In this document: positions 45,980 to 57,090 of the stretch, piece by piece
Layout of the letters: the number at the start of each line of letters is the position of its first letter
How positions within the stretch are numbered: position 1 is the stretch's first letter
Assembly: GCA_033296875.1 (NCBI GenBank)
Contig: MU860022.1
Location: 1 to 64,000, forward strand
Direction: 5' to 3'
Origin: Achaetomium macrosporum
Taxonomy: Eukaryota; Ascomycota; Sordariomycetes; Sordariales; Chaetomiaceae
DNA: 64,000 nucleotides
Made by a program: the position numbers and the translations under genes
Notes under the pieces: model-generated
The model's input: only the letters and a program-made list of their open reading frames with translations
Database searches by the model: none
What the model was told of the DNA's origin: nothing

Positions 45980-48498
45980 TCAGACCAGCTCGGCAAGAGC
46001 TTTGGCCCGGTTGTCCTCCAACGCCTTGACAAACGTTTCGTACGGAGTCAGAGTGCCCAATGCCCGGCGCATATGGGCATTGACGATTTGCAAGCCGTAA
46101 ACGTAGCTGGCATTAACCCAGCCGAATCTGCCATCACACTCAGTTAGTCACCACGTGGTTCTTTCTGCTTCACGTCCGCCCTCGTCTCTTGGGCAGGAAA
46201 GGAAGTGGAAGAAAACTCACCCCTCTTTAGCAACTCCCTTGAAGTCCAGCCCCTGATTTCCATACTCGGCATCGACGCGATGGGGATCGATCGGGCGGGT
46301 GACATCATACTTCTCCACCACCACGCCATTGAAGTCGACAAACGCCTTGGTGATCATGAACAGCCACTTATACGCCAGCCGCTCGGCCTCCTCGGTAAAG
46401 CTGTACCGATACAGGCCCGTCCACGCCAGCATCTGCTGCGGTGCCCACCCGTAAGGGTAGTCCCACTGGCGGTTTGGCCGTTCCAGGCCAATCTCGCCAC
46501 GGCTCTCCTTGGTCCCCGACAACAGCCCGCCGAACGCCTCGAACCGCGGCAACGCCTTGGTCACCATGGCGGCCGCCTGCTTGGGGCTGCTCACACCCGC
46601 CCAGAGAGCCCAGAAAGTCGTCGCGCTCTCGTAGGTGCACTGCTGGCGCTTGACCGTGTCGTAGTCAAAATACATGCCCTCAGCCTCGTTCCAGAGGTAC
46701 TTGTCGATGGCGAGCTTGCGGCGCTTAGCGCGGCGATCCCAGATGGCCGAGGTCTCGACATGGTTGGGCGTCATGCTGCCGACGCAGTACTCGGCCGGGA
46801 TGACCAGCTTGTCACCGAACACGTTGCGGATGGTGCGAGCGATATCGGTCTCGTATTTGAAGAGGAGCGAGTTGAGGTCGATGGTGGCTAAGTTGGCGCA
46901 GACGCCTTCGAAGCGATAGGTCGTGTCGTGGCCCGATTCTCGCACCGCGCGGTCGTGCATGAAGTACTCGTCCAACGCCGGCTCCTTGATCCTGCCGTTA
47001 TTGTAGGCGTCGACGAACTCCTCAAAGGTGACGCCGTGCTTCTTGACGTAAGGCTCCAGGATGTGGACGAAGTGACCAGCCTCGGTCTCCGGCGGTACAC
47101 CGAGACCTTCGGGCCGGTAGCGGGAGAGACCAGTAATCGGGTCTAGCCGCGGCTCGGCTACCCAGACGCTGTGATACTCCTTGATTGCTGCAAGGATAGC
47201 CGTCCGCAGGAACTCGAGTGCGCCCGGCTCGTGCTTGATCTTGTCGTACACCCGGAGGGCCATATCCGTCAGGAAGGGAGGCTGTGACCGCAAGAGATAG
47301 TACGACCGTGTCGCGTTGAGGATCTTGCCGTAATGCCTGATGCAGAAGCAGAAGTTGAGAACCATCGACTTGGCCAAGTCGACCTTGTCGTGAATCAGCA
47401 ACCCGAGGGACTCCATGTAACTGTCCCAGCCATACAACTCGTTGAACCGACCTCCCGGGACAACGAAAGGCCGACCCTTCAGAGTCTTTTCCCCCGTCTT
47501 GGGATCCGTCACCTCCTCCATGTCCACCGCCAGCAACCCGGGCTTGGAGTTCATATCCCGGACTAGTTCAGGAGTGATCTTCTCTGGCAGCAGCTGCACG
47601 TCCAGTCGAATCTCGGGCCTCTCTTCCGCCAGCTTCTTGTAGTACTCGTACTGCTCAGGGGCACCCCTCGGGACATAGATTCGTGGTCTAGGGTCATCGG
47701 TCCAGTCCTTTGGATCCCGCGCGGCGATTTCAATACTCGAAGCATCGATGCGCCGTGTAAGCCCCTCCCAAAAGTGGTCCCGGATCATCCGTGATAGCCG
47801 ATTGACGGGGTTCTCGTTCAGTCTCGCCTCGTCCAGAATGATCTGTTTCCGACCATATTCCTTGGCGAGCGAGAGTTCTTGCAGAAGGTTGGAAAGCATG
47901 TAGGTCCCGCGGACGTCAAAGCGATTGTACCCATTGGATGCCGCCGTGCGTAGCGTAAGAACCTGAGCGGCCAATCTGTCAATTCTTCTGCTTCAAGGAC
48001 GTCCTCAGGGGCTACTTTACCCACCTTAGGCCCGTTGTCCTCAATCGTGATTTGCATGTTCCTGTCCGTGTCCTCCTGCAATTGTAGGCTCTGGAGCGTC
48101 GGCTCGACCTGGATCAGGAAGCGGCGGCCATGGGGGATCGTGGACTCATCTTGTACCAGCTGTCAGCATAGAGCTCGGGTTGGAGTTTACCATTTCCCTT
48201 ACCGTGACTCCCTCGCCTATATGGCTCATGCATACGCATCTGCTCCATCTGCTTCAACAAGCTGTTCTGTAGGAGAAAATATGATCAGCGATCGGCCATG
48301 TACTCGAGCGATTTCACTGTCGCCTACCTGAGAGTAGGTGCGTGTACGTGGCCCAGCCCGGTTGTTCCTATGGCGCTCCTCGGCAGTATAGTAGGTTCTC
48401 GCATCGTCGTAGATTCCCAATTCATCGATCGATCCTCGCGCCCTCGGGGGACCAGGGGGCGCGGGGCCCGCGAAATCGTGCTCCTTAATGACGGGCAT
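45980..48498 (-). CDS. treB: Neutral trehalase
   Basis: Hydrolyses intracellular trehalose to glucose during germination and stress recovery; cytosolic. Five exons: 48498-48328, 48266-48203, 48149-48025, 47962-46221 and 46127-45980, giving 749 aa, the expected length. Introns are 53-93 nt with all phases matching. Regulatory parts are all present: the N-terminal tail YDDARTYYTAEERHRNNRAG, a PKA site RRGS (Ser77) and a calcium-binding-like loop DTDRNMQITIED (105-116). Trehalase signature 1, PGGRFNELYGWDSY, starts near residue 289 and signature 2, QWDYPYGWAP, is at about 619-628. ESGHD (about 463-467) should hold the catalytic acid, and the last exon gives FGWVNASYVYG. Expected control is by cAMP/PKA phosphorylation plus Ca2+, as known for yeast Nth1 and Neurospora tre-1; treB is the Aspergillus name. 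The four-exon 5' part is easily missed by automatic calling. Confidence 0.97.
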
Positions 48499-48635
48499 CG
48501 TGAGGCGCGGCGGACAGAACAAGCGGATCGTTGACCGAACAAAGCTAGGAAAGGCCTTAATGAGGAACGTGCCTGCTTCGCGCTAAGGGAAGTTGTCGCC
48601 TGGTGGTCGGAACGCTCACACGATGCCGTCGTCTG

Positions 48636-48683
48636 TTGGTAGCAGCAAGTATTGGTAGCAGCAAGTGTTGGTAGCAGCAAGGA
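48636..48683 (+). repeat. 16-bp tandem repeat, three copies
   Basis: TTGGTAGCAGCAAGTA, then TTGGTAGCAGCAAGTG, then TTGGTAGCAGCAAGGA: only the last bases differ. The repeat sits about 140 bp upstream of the trehalase start codon on the opposite strand, so it may lie in the promoter or leader. Confidence 0.92.
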
Positions 48684-49626
48684 GCAAAAGGACAGGTGCA
48701 AATGAAGGTCTGCGGCGTTACCAGGAGAAGTTGTCTCAAATCCGGCGAAGTCCGGCCGGGTTCAGAGGACAGGGTCCGCGGAAACTGCCAGGGGCGCCCG
48801 AGATTGGGATCCGATCACGCGGACCCCCAAAAAAAGTACGGCTAGCCTGGAAGTAGCAACGGGGCTCGGCTGTGACGAAGAGGATTGAAGTCGAATTGTG
48901 CTGTTTGGCGTGCAATGCGAATGTTGGGCTGAGCGCGGGGAATCGCTCTCAGGCTTCCCTTCCTGTGCTAGGAGTAGACTTGGAGTAGGACTGGCGAAGT
49001 GAGGGAATGGAATGCGATAAAGTGTTGGGACTTCTGGTTCGCGAGGTTTCAATTGGTTGCTCCTGCTCAGTTAAGGTAAGGTAATCTCGTGTCGAGAACA
49101 CAGCTAATATTGAAGAGCCGTGAAACCTGAAAAGAACGAACCGGTTGATACTCGGACATGGATAGTGGGGAGGTCTGTGGCAACCACGATAAATTCTGCG
49201 CTACGTGATGATGAACGGCGTGCATGCAGACCTCCAATTCCTTGATTCCATTGGCCCCCCCATCAACCGCCCCGATTCACGAATAACCTCTTAGACGTGT
49301 CTAGTACGCACTTCCAATTTGTAACTGAGCAAAGCCAGGGAGGCAGCCTCCTATCTCTACGTTATTATCTGGTTGTCGGCTGGATACAGAGGTATGTTGG
49401 TGTTGAGCAGCTGAGTGCACCCGCTATTGTCAAGCTCCTCTGCGGGTTGTTAGCGTCATAACGGTGACGTACTGATGCAAGACAGCAACGAACAAGCGGG
49501 TTCGGTTCCACTATGACGAAGTCCTCGCACGTTTCAGCTGCCTGTCGGATGTTTCTTGTCCCCATGGTCATAAAAAGCCGTATTCGAACTACCTTGACGA
49601 TAAGGACTCAAGCAAACGGAATTAAA

Positions 49627-49712
49627 CCCAAGTGAAAGAAAAAAAGGAAAAATGAAAAGAAAGAAAAGGAAGAAGAGGAAGAGGACTAGGAGGAAGAAGA
49701 AGATAAAGAAAT
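49627..49712 (+). repeat. Polypurine tract
   Basis: About 85 nt almost entirely of A and G (AAAGAAAGAAAAGGAAGAAGAGG style), in non-coding DNA. Confidence 0.75.
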
Positions 49713-50692
49713 GAGATGGCAAAGGTACTCTAACAGTGAACTTCGTTCCATGTTGGTGTTTTGGTGTACAGCTTTTTCTGGCCAGAGGGTGGGTACCTCA
49801 CCGCCGGGGACTAGAAGGGCTCCAACTGAAAGCGAAGCTATTCAAACGAATGCTCCGAGACAACAGATTATAAAAATTTACCCGGATCCGACGCCGAACT
49901 CAAGCTTCCGGTTGCGAAACCGGAGTCTTGAAGATTGCCGTGTTTTCGGAAAGCGCACAGGGCTGAATGTCATCATTTCGCTGACCCCCGCGCCAAAGGG
50001 ATGCTACCCGCGCTACCCCACGATTTCCATTCCGCTTCCGGGGAGAAGTTGCCGAAGGAGAGATCACGAGTGAACCCCTGCTGACAGAGGATTTGTCTTC
50101 ATTTTTGTCCTCCTAGTTGCGGTATTTCCCCTCCGCCTTTCTCAACGCGCCTTCCACTGTCATCTGCTTCAAACGACACCGATGGTTCTCGAAGCTTGGC
50201 GACCACACTGAATCCCGTACAGCATCACAGCGCTCTCTAGGAATTTTGGAGGTGCCCGTGGGGGTCTCACCCGAGCCAAAGCTGCGACTCAACAACACAC
50301 AACCTCATTCTCGCTTTCTTAATGTGACAGTTTCACATAAATAACAAAATGGCGACTGTGCCTTTATTAGTACATGTACATACACGCCCTGTCTTCACAG
50401 ATCTAAATATAAGCTTTTTAGCGCTGGGAAGGTTCTGAAACAAGATCCCAACCAACATCATTTTCATGGCCCGGCAGTGTTGGAGCGGCCCGCCCCCTTG
50501 GACCCGGTCCAGGGGGCCAGGGCAGCAACCAACCATGGGAACGGGAAAGACAAAGAAAGTACAGATGCAAAACGAACTCTCCAACACCCCCAATGCAACC
50601 TGAACGTCCTGAGACGCAGAGACTAACGTTACTGGACAATAAACTGAGAATGAGAAAGAAGAAAGAAAAAAACGCATCCATCATACAGCACC

Positions 50693-53077
50693 TCATTCAT
50701 CCGGATGCTCGAATTTGATCGGATGATATAGCATGCTCCTGAGACACAGTCTGCCCGTGCTCTCAGGCCTCTCCTCCTCCTCCTTGCCGCCCCTCAGCGT
50801 GCCCTCGCCGGAGCGGCCCCCATTCGGCCCCCGCCCGTCATACTGCGCATATCCCAGCCAGCGCCGCCACAGCAGGCCGGCAAACTCGCTGTGGTAGTAC
50901 CAGGTCGTTCCCTTGTGATTGTGCTCGTTCCGGAGATCGAACGGGCTCCCGGGCCCGCCGGACGAGTGGTCGCGGCCGCCGTTGAACGACCGGTCCACTG
51001 CGTCCAGGTCCCACTCGCGGTCGATGTAGACCGGGTGGGGCGCGTAGACGGCCTTGAGGCCGTGGTGCAGCGCCATGGTGGCAGGGAACATCTCGCTGAA
51101 CATGGTGTGCTGCAGCCGCCAGTTCTCCTCGTGCATGACGGCCAGCAGGCGGCGGCTGAGGCGGGAGGCCGTGACGATGGCGCAGCGGCGGGGAGGGATG
51201 GGGAGGTTGACGTCGTAACCCGTGACGTCGCCGGCGAAGATCCAGCCCGATTCCTCGGCATCGAAGAGAGGGTTGAGCACGATGAGGTCGGCGTCTTCGC
51301 CCACACCGCACCGCGACATGTCGGAGCCGGAGGTGCACGAGGGCGGGAGGAAGCTCTCGCCCCGCAGCTCGGAGCGCAGGGCCGTGCGGCCAGGGAAGTA
51401 CACGGGGCCCAGGATGGCGGGACGCCCGCTGGCTTGGGTCTCGTTGTGGACGAGGGCGGTGAAGTTGTCCCACTCTCCGTGATACCTCGGGATGTAGTAC
51501 TTTGCGGACCGTTCCCATGCCTCCACCCGTGACTGCTCCTTGCCCCATTTCCCGAGCCGGTCGAACAGCTCGTAGTAATTTCCCAGCCAGCGCATGTCTA
51601 ACTCCCAGTTCCAAAAGTACGTGTATTCCGGATGGGTCATGGCGAAGTACTGAAGAGGCATGTGCGCACTCCGGTAGACTCCATGGATATCCCCACCACT
51701 GGGATTGGTAAAACTGAGGCCAAACTGAGTCGGGTATACGAGGCGCATTTGTTCCTCCGACCAGAGCGTGCAAAGGCTATGGAACTCGGCCGGTACGTTG
51801 TCATCAAGAATTCGCTGAGCTGTCGCCGGATCCGCCCAGATGGCTTCGCTGTTGTCACGGACGTGAAGAAGGAAGTGCACAGTGTACTCACCCCCAGACC
51901 GTAGGGCAAGCTCCGAGATCATGGCTCGGAAGTTGAGAAGTGCGTGCTGTGTCCACCGAAATCCGGTATAGGCTCGCACTACGACGGCGGTCCGCGGTAT
52001 CTTCTGTCGCTCAGTTTCCTGGAAAGACCGCTCCTCGTGCTTTTTGGATGGATCTCCTTGGTCATCCGCATCGAGAAAGCGCTTTTTGTTGGCTTTATAG
52101 CATCGAGCCTGAGCATCGCCCCAATCAATCCTAGTGTAGTTGATCTTCCCCGTCTTGGCCCATACAGCTTCGCTCCCCGCCCGCTCAGTGTCCAGGCCGA
52201 CTTCCACACCTCCCTCCTCGAAGCTGTAGCCCAAGCCGTAGGGGCCGTACCTTCCGAACCTGTCGAAACATACATCGTCCCTCAGCCCCAGGAGTTTATG
52301 CGAGCCGATGAGGGGCTCCGGCTGACCCTGGACGAGACCGTCATAAGCGTAGAGGTCAGGGATGGGAACCTTGTTATCCTTGTCCAGATAGCAAGGCTCG
52401 ACTTCGTGATACTGGGCCGTATATTCCGCCGAGTCGTAATTAGGCTGGGGTATAAACGGGATGGGAGTTGGCAGTCCGGTGTACGAGACTGTGAGTGGGA
52501 AAGGCCATTCTTCCCCTGCCGGGCTGGGATGCTCGGGCCTGTATTCACTGACGGGTACCAAAGCTTTGAGCCCGAGATAAAAACCGTCGAGGCTGCTGGG
52601 TTAGAGCTCGTTGTTCCTCGAGATGGGCAGGGATACTCACTGTCGGAATCTCAACCAACCCGGCACATTTTCGCCCCAAACCGCGCCGTCGCCTTTCTCG
52701 CGCCCGGGAGACACCACAAAAACGACACCTTCGTCAGCAGTGTTGCCATCCACGTTGTCGCCACCTGCATCGTTGCCATCTGCATCATTGCCATCTGCAT
52801 CATTGCCATCGGAAATGACACCCTGCTGGAAGTCTACCTGGTCCAGGCGCCTTTCCCTGGGCATGCGGATTCCGCTTGGGGCCAAGGCGAGGCATAGCAG
52901 AAGGATCGACGCGGCACCCCAGAGAATAACCCGCCGAAAGGAGCAGTGGCTCAGAAGCGCCTGCAATCGTAGCCTCGGCTTGTGATGTGCTGATCGAGGA
53001 AGAAGAATATCTTTGTCGCTAGAGAGGAGATTCGATAAAAATGAAGTAATTCGTGTGAGCAACGAGCGGCCCTCCAT
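50693..53077 (-). CDS. DUF3405 type II membrane protein
   Basis: Function unproven; DUF3405 is a fungal family often listed among putative Golgi or secretory glycan enzymes. Two exons: 53077-52641 and 52595-50693, giving 779 aa. The intron is only 45 nt, with donor GTGAGT and a tandem CAGCAG acceptor. A single membrane anchor, RRVILWGAASILLLCLALAPSG (about 48-69), follows a basic N-terminus with short hydrophobic runs, suggesting a type II Golgi topology. Next is an Asp/Asn/Gly repeat (DGNDA units, about 90-105). The lumenal domain starts at about 190, with a Cys pair (PCYLD, DDVCFDRFGRYGPYG), TAVVVRAYTGFRWTQ, HFLLHVRDN, RSAHMPLQYF, TYFWNWELDMRW and WIFAGDVTGYDVNLP. A histidine-rich end (RNEHNHKGTTWYYHSEFAGLLWRRW) closes the conserved region. 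NFTALVHNET has N-glycosylation sites. Confidence 0.9.
52768..52812 (-). repeat. 15-bp coding minisatellite (DGNDA repeat)
   Basis: Three contiguous 15-bp units differ by only one or two bases. Each encodes Asp-Gly-Asn-Asp-Ala-type residues in exon 1 of the DUF3405 gene, and degenerate units continue toward the 3' side of the gene. The length change keeps frame. Confidence 0.9.
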
Positions 53078-54389
53078 CGCTTAGGAGGCAGACTCGACGT
53101 GAGGTAAAGCGTCGTCCTGTCTGACCAGCAAACGGCAGCGTGTAGCGGGCGTATGGGTGAGGGTTGGCATGTAAACGAGAGTTGTGGGGGTAAAGACGGC
53201 ACAAATGCTGAAGAACGAGAGAAGGGAGTAAATGCCTGGTTTAGGCATTGCGGACAGAGGTGGCAACGAAGATGAGACAACACAAAGGCACTACGTCAGA
53301 GCGTAGCCTGAGAGCACCAAGCAACCAACAGAGCATCAGGCAACGCAACTTGAAGCGGGCTAGTTCACCACACACAGCCAGAGACGGGGGCCACGTTCAG
53401 TGCATCAGCATCGGAGTTGTGAGAGACCGGATGTCCTATATCCTCCGGCCCTGATACGCCCCTCGGGCGTGGCCTACCGAGCGGTCGCCATAGCTGCCTC
53501 ATCAAGTGCACGGTCAGAGCCTCGTAGGATTGCCCGGGAACCGTGGGTCTCCTCGCATTCCATAACATCGGTCCGTGGCACTTCTGGATCCGTGCGGCAA
53601 GAGGGCGGTTTGGTGGCCTCGCACACCAGGCAGGAGATGTGAGCTGAGATTATATGGCAAAGATGGCTGCCAACATGCTCAATTCCAGACGATGAATGCT
53701 GTAGAGATTCAATGAAAACGCTCAAAGAATGGAACGGATCATTCCAAAAGCTCATTATTTGCGTCTCATCGTTCGAAGATCTACGATGAAGGTTGCAAAT
53801 CACCAGACCGCTCGGGCCCGGTGCCAGTGTGGCTAATACCGACACCGCTCTAACTCGCACTGTGTAAACGTCTTATGTAAGCTCAAGTCGCCCCAAAGGC
53901 TTCCAAACTGCCGTTCTTGAACGAAACTCGCGAATGCTGTGCCGCCTCACGATCACTTCTGAGAATCGTTGGCCAGGAATGTCAGCCAACTCCCACACAC
54001 ACAGGAATGCCAGGGTTAGGGGCGCCTGCAATGAAACCTTCTCCAGATCTTCGCCCGTCTCTGCAGATGACAGCGCATGGCCGCTTACCTTATTTCCCGG
54101 TCCGCTGTGATACCTGTGAGATCGGCCATCGTTTCGACTCTCGAGCTAACTCAGGTTCATCAGCGTATAAGGAAGCCTAGTGCTCAACCCTGAGAGAACC
54201 TGAATATGGCAAAGTTTCCACCGTGTACACCTCCTCGAACTCTTCTCGCGACAATCTTTCTTTCCAGCGAGCGTTTGTCACCATCGATTCCGGGCATGAA
54301 ACATATAAAAATGGGTTCGTGAAACAACAAGCACACCAACAAGACCCACTTCACCTTGACCGTCGGGACGATTCAGTCATATCGCTGGA
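53078..54389. other. Intergenic spacer
   Basis: Promoter side of the DUF3405 gene, then sequence leading into the MFS relic. The missing transporter N-terminus is not found here. No gene is supported. Confidence 0.6.
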
Positions 54390-55215
54390 TTTTGCTCCCC
54401 GAGACCATCTACCATCGTAAGGTCGATGATCTGGAGGGTTACTCGCGCCGGCAGAAGCTGACGGTCCTCTGGCACATGGTGAACCCGGTGCGGGTGCTCC
54501 GGCTGTTCGTGTATCCGAACCTCATCGCCGCCAGCCTAGCCTCGTCCGCCGTCATCATGTACTCGCTGCTCACGTCCATCAGGTATGTGCTCTGAACCCG
54601 CGCTTCCATCTGACGATGCCGATGCAGCCGGGTTTATTCTATCTCGCCCGGGGGACCGGCTACCTTGTTGGCACGCTGGTGGGCGGACGCTATGCCGATT
54701 ACGTCGTCAAGACCTGGACCAGGAAGCGCGACGGGGTGAGAGTGCCCGAGGACAGGCTGCGCTCAGTCTTGCCGTTCATGGGCGACATCATCCCCCCGTC
54801 CGTACTCGTGTACGGTTGGGGCATTGAGAAAGAGGCGGGCGAGCATTCCGCTGGTTGTCGTGACGCTGTTTGTGCAGGGTGTTGCTCAGCTCTTTTGCTT
54901 CCCGAGCCTGAACACGTACTGCCTGGATGTGATGGAAGGCCGGGGCGCAGAGGTCATCGCGGGGAATTACTTTGTGCGGTACCTCTTCGCGTGTGCTGCG
55001 ACGGTGTGCGTGCTGCCGGCTGTCCAGGGATCGGCGTCGGCTGGTTCTCGACCATCACGGCGCCGTTTCTGATTGTTAGTACTGCTGCGATGCTAGCGAC
55101 TATCTGGCTGGGAAAGCGTTGGCGGGAAGAGGTGGGCAAGTGGAGCAGGGCGAAGAGACTGGCCGAGCAGAGTGTCGCGAGGAAAGAACTCAGTCGCAGG
55201 GCCAACGAGGCATAG
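54390..55215 (+). pseudogene. MFS transporter relic (DHA1/QDR-like), 3' half with three frameshifts
   Basis: Only the C-terminal half of a 12-span drug:H+ antiporter-type MFS protein is left. Recognisable pieces in order: LLPETIYHRKVDDLEGYSRR, VRVLRLFVYPNLIAASLASS, then NPRFHLTMPMQPGLFYLARG, GYLVGTLVGGRYADYVVK, RVPEDRLRSVLPFMG, VVVTLFVQGVAQLFCFPS and LNTYCLDVMEGRGAEVIAGN, ending GIGVGWFSTITAPF and a basic tail. They lie in different frames. Breaks are near 54590 (two extra bases after YVL), near 54838 (one extra base after EKEAG) and near 55028 (one missing base after PAVQ). The first six spans are absent upstream. The region 54581-54625 also resembles a GTATGT..CAG intron, but its translation in the shifted frame matches the family, so I prefer a frameshift. 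Confidence 0.85.
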
Positions 55216-55550
55216 CCCGAGAAACAACATCGGTTCTGAAATATGTATCAATAAGTGTCATTACTGCCCAATACAAACTACAAACTACGAATACTATTTG
55301 TGCGTTACGTGCATTGTACACACGGTCAGAGCAGGATGTGGGTACGAACCCCCCCACCCCCCAAAAAAAAACTCTCACTGACTGTACACCAAGCCTCCAA
55401 AATACCCCAGCCAAATGTAAAACCAACATATCCTATACCGATCGTCTTTATTCTATATTGCTGTAACGTGGACACCGAACCATAATCCAAAACCCTAGCT
55501 AGCCATGACCCGAACCCAAACCACTAATCACTAACGGCTCGTCGGTGTTT
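55216..55550. other. Short convergent spacer
   Basis: 3' flanks of the MFS relic and the F-box-like gene. Contains short C and A runs (about 55350-55372) and is otherwise featureless. Confidence 0.6.
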
Positions 55551-56711
55551 TCATCCTCGTTGGCGTTGTTCGTGCAGCGTTCGCTCAGCTTTCTTCCTCA
55601 TATGATAAAGATACCAAATATGCCGCATCAGGTCCTCCTGCCGTGCAATGTCTTCATCCGAGTCCGGCTCCCAATCTGAATCACCATTGGTTTCGAACAC
55701 CTCCCACTCTGACGGGTCTTCCTCCGGGATCCTAAGCAGAGCCCGAAACTCCGGATCTTCCCAAGCGTCCAGGGAAATACGTTGGCAGAAGATCTCATGA
55801 ACTGGACGATCGAAGAGGACATGACGCACATTGTCGTTGGGATACGGAGGGACCAAGAAATATGGATGCTGGACGGAAAAGGTCTATGTGCCAGGCGGGT
55901 TGACATACGGCTCCTCGTCCTTTGAGACGTGCACTGTCGCGGCAGCCCTTCCGGCCAATCGCTTGAACGTGAAACAGAACCCGAGAAGGGCAGACAGGAA
56001 ATGGTGTCCCGGCTTGTCTGTGGGCGACCACAGCCACCTGTCGTCGTCTGCGCCGGACCAAGGAATCTTATGTGCATCAAAAAGGCTGAGTTTGTAAGCA
56101 GAGACGCCCTTCCCCATCACCACATCCTGCACGAAGCGATGGTACAGAGGGTCTTCCTTAAACAAGGTGTGCAGGATGTTCTTGGCCAAACGGCGAAGCA
56201 GTCTTGCTCTGCGTGGAAAGAATAGCCGGAAGTCCGTAGGAGAGCTTGCCAAGAGGTTGTAGAGCGTTTCCGTGTCTTCGCGGTCGATGAGTTCCTCGAT
56301 GATGCGAAGGCGCAACTCGGCTGGTAGATCAAGGTAACCCCTGAAGACGCGTGAAGCTTGCTCCTGGTCCTGGGTTGTGGTTGGGCCAGGCCGGGCAGTG
56401 CTGATGTTGCCAGAATCGCATCTCGGATTTAGCTCTGTCGAACCCGCGGTCCGTTTGGCTTTCCGTCTGTCTTTCGCACTCGGTCTAGCCTTCGCGGCAC
56501 GCTTAGAATTATTGACTCGGTTTAGTCTCGGCCGCTTGGGACCAGCATCGCCCCCTTCGTTGGCTGGAGAGCCGCTGCTGGCCGCAGCATCATCGCGCTT
56601 GCGCTTGAGACGCTCGGAACGCCTCAACCCAGACACGTTGTTGGCTGGAGAGCTGGCCGCAGCAGCATCGCGCTTGCGTTTGAGACGCTCGGACCGCCTC
56701 AACTCAGACAT
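55551..56711 (-). pseudogene. F-box-like protein gene with an in-frame UAG
   Basis: From ATG 56711 the frame encodes MSELRRSERLKRKRD, a 25-aa duplicated basic N-terminus (LRRSERLKRKRD at 4-15 and 29-40, nuclear-signal-like). A Lys/Arg/Ala-rich linker and an F-box-like segment LPAELRLRIIEELID...LYNLLASSPTDFRL (about 128-165) follow. Then come LAKNILHTLFKEDPLYHRF and PWSGADDDRWLW. A TAG at 55884-55886 ends a 275-aa product. The same frame then continues without a stop for about 110 more codons, through DRPVHEIFCQRISLDAWEDP and DSDWEPDSDEDIARQEDLMR, to 55551. A 40-nt GTATGT..CAG candidate intron spanning the stop would break the frame. So the TAG is probably a nonsense mutation, or the shorter protein is real. 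Function unknown. Confidence 0.72.
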
Positions 56712-56936
56712 GTTGAACGCGAGTATGAAAGTCGTAGGAATGCAATAAATACCCTACCGTGGTGGTGAGGTCAAATGATAGGCTGTTGCCTGTTGGTCCC
56801 GCAACAGGCTAAAAACTGCGGACAGCGCTCTGTTAAGTCTGTTTTATCATGCTAATAGGCCGAAATCCTATTCAAGAGAGCTGTACAGCGGCAGGCCTAG
56901 ATATAACAGACCGTCAAGACCGAACAGACCCGGCCC

Positions 56937-57090
56937 AGATTGAACAAAGCCGACCCGGATTGAATCGAGCCGCCCTAGGTTGAACAAAGCATGCCCGGAA
57001 TGAATCGAGTCGCCCTAGATTGAACAAAGCAGGCCCGGATTGAATCGAGCCTCTCTAGATTGAAAAAAGCAGGCCCGGATCGAACCAACC
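56937..57090 (+). repeat. 40-bp tandem repeat, almost four copies
   Basis: Units start at 56937, 56977, 57017 and 57057. The consensus opens AGATTGAACAAAGC, continues with a CCCGGATTGAATCGAG core and ends in a C/T-rich segment. The last unit breaks off after about 34 bases. Units differ at a few positions each. The array is non-coding; the open frame on the minus strand is a by-product of the repeat. Confidence 0.93.

Larger units (their letters stand above)
48499..50692. other. Spacer upstream of neutral trehalase
   Basis: Left part is the trehalase promoter. It contains a 16-bp tandem repeat (48636-48683) and an 85-nt purine tract (about 49627-49712). The right end holds the 3' UTR of the DUF3405 gene. 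No gene is supported. Confidence 0.6.

Noticed and set aside
54581..54625. GTATGT...GCAG as a 45-nt intron in the MFS relic
   Set aside because: The supposed intron translates, after a two-base shift, into family-like residues (NPRFHLTMPMQ), so a frameshift explains it better; other breaks remain anyway.
55876..55915. 40-nt GTATGT...CCAG intron removing the UAG in the F-box-like gene
   Set aside because: Too short, and its length is not compatible with the downstream frame.
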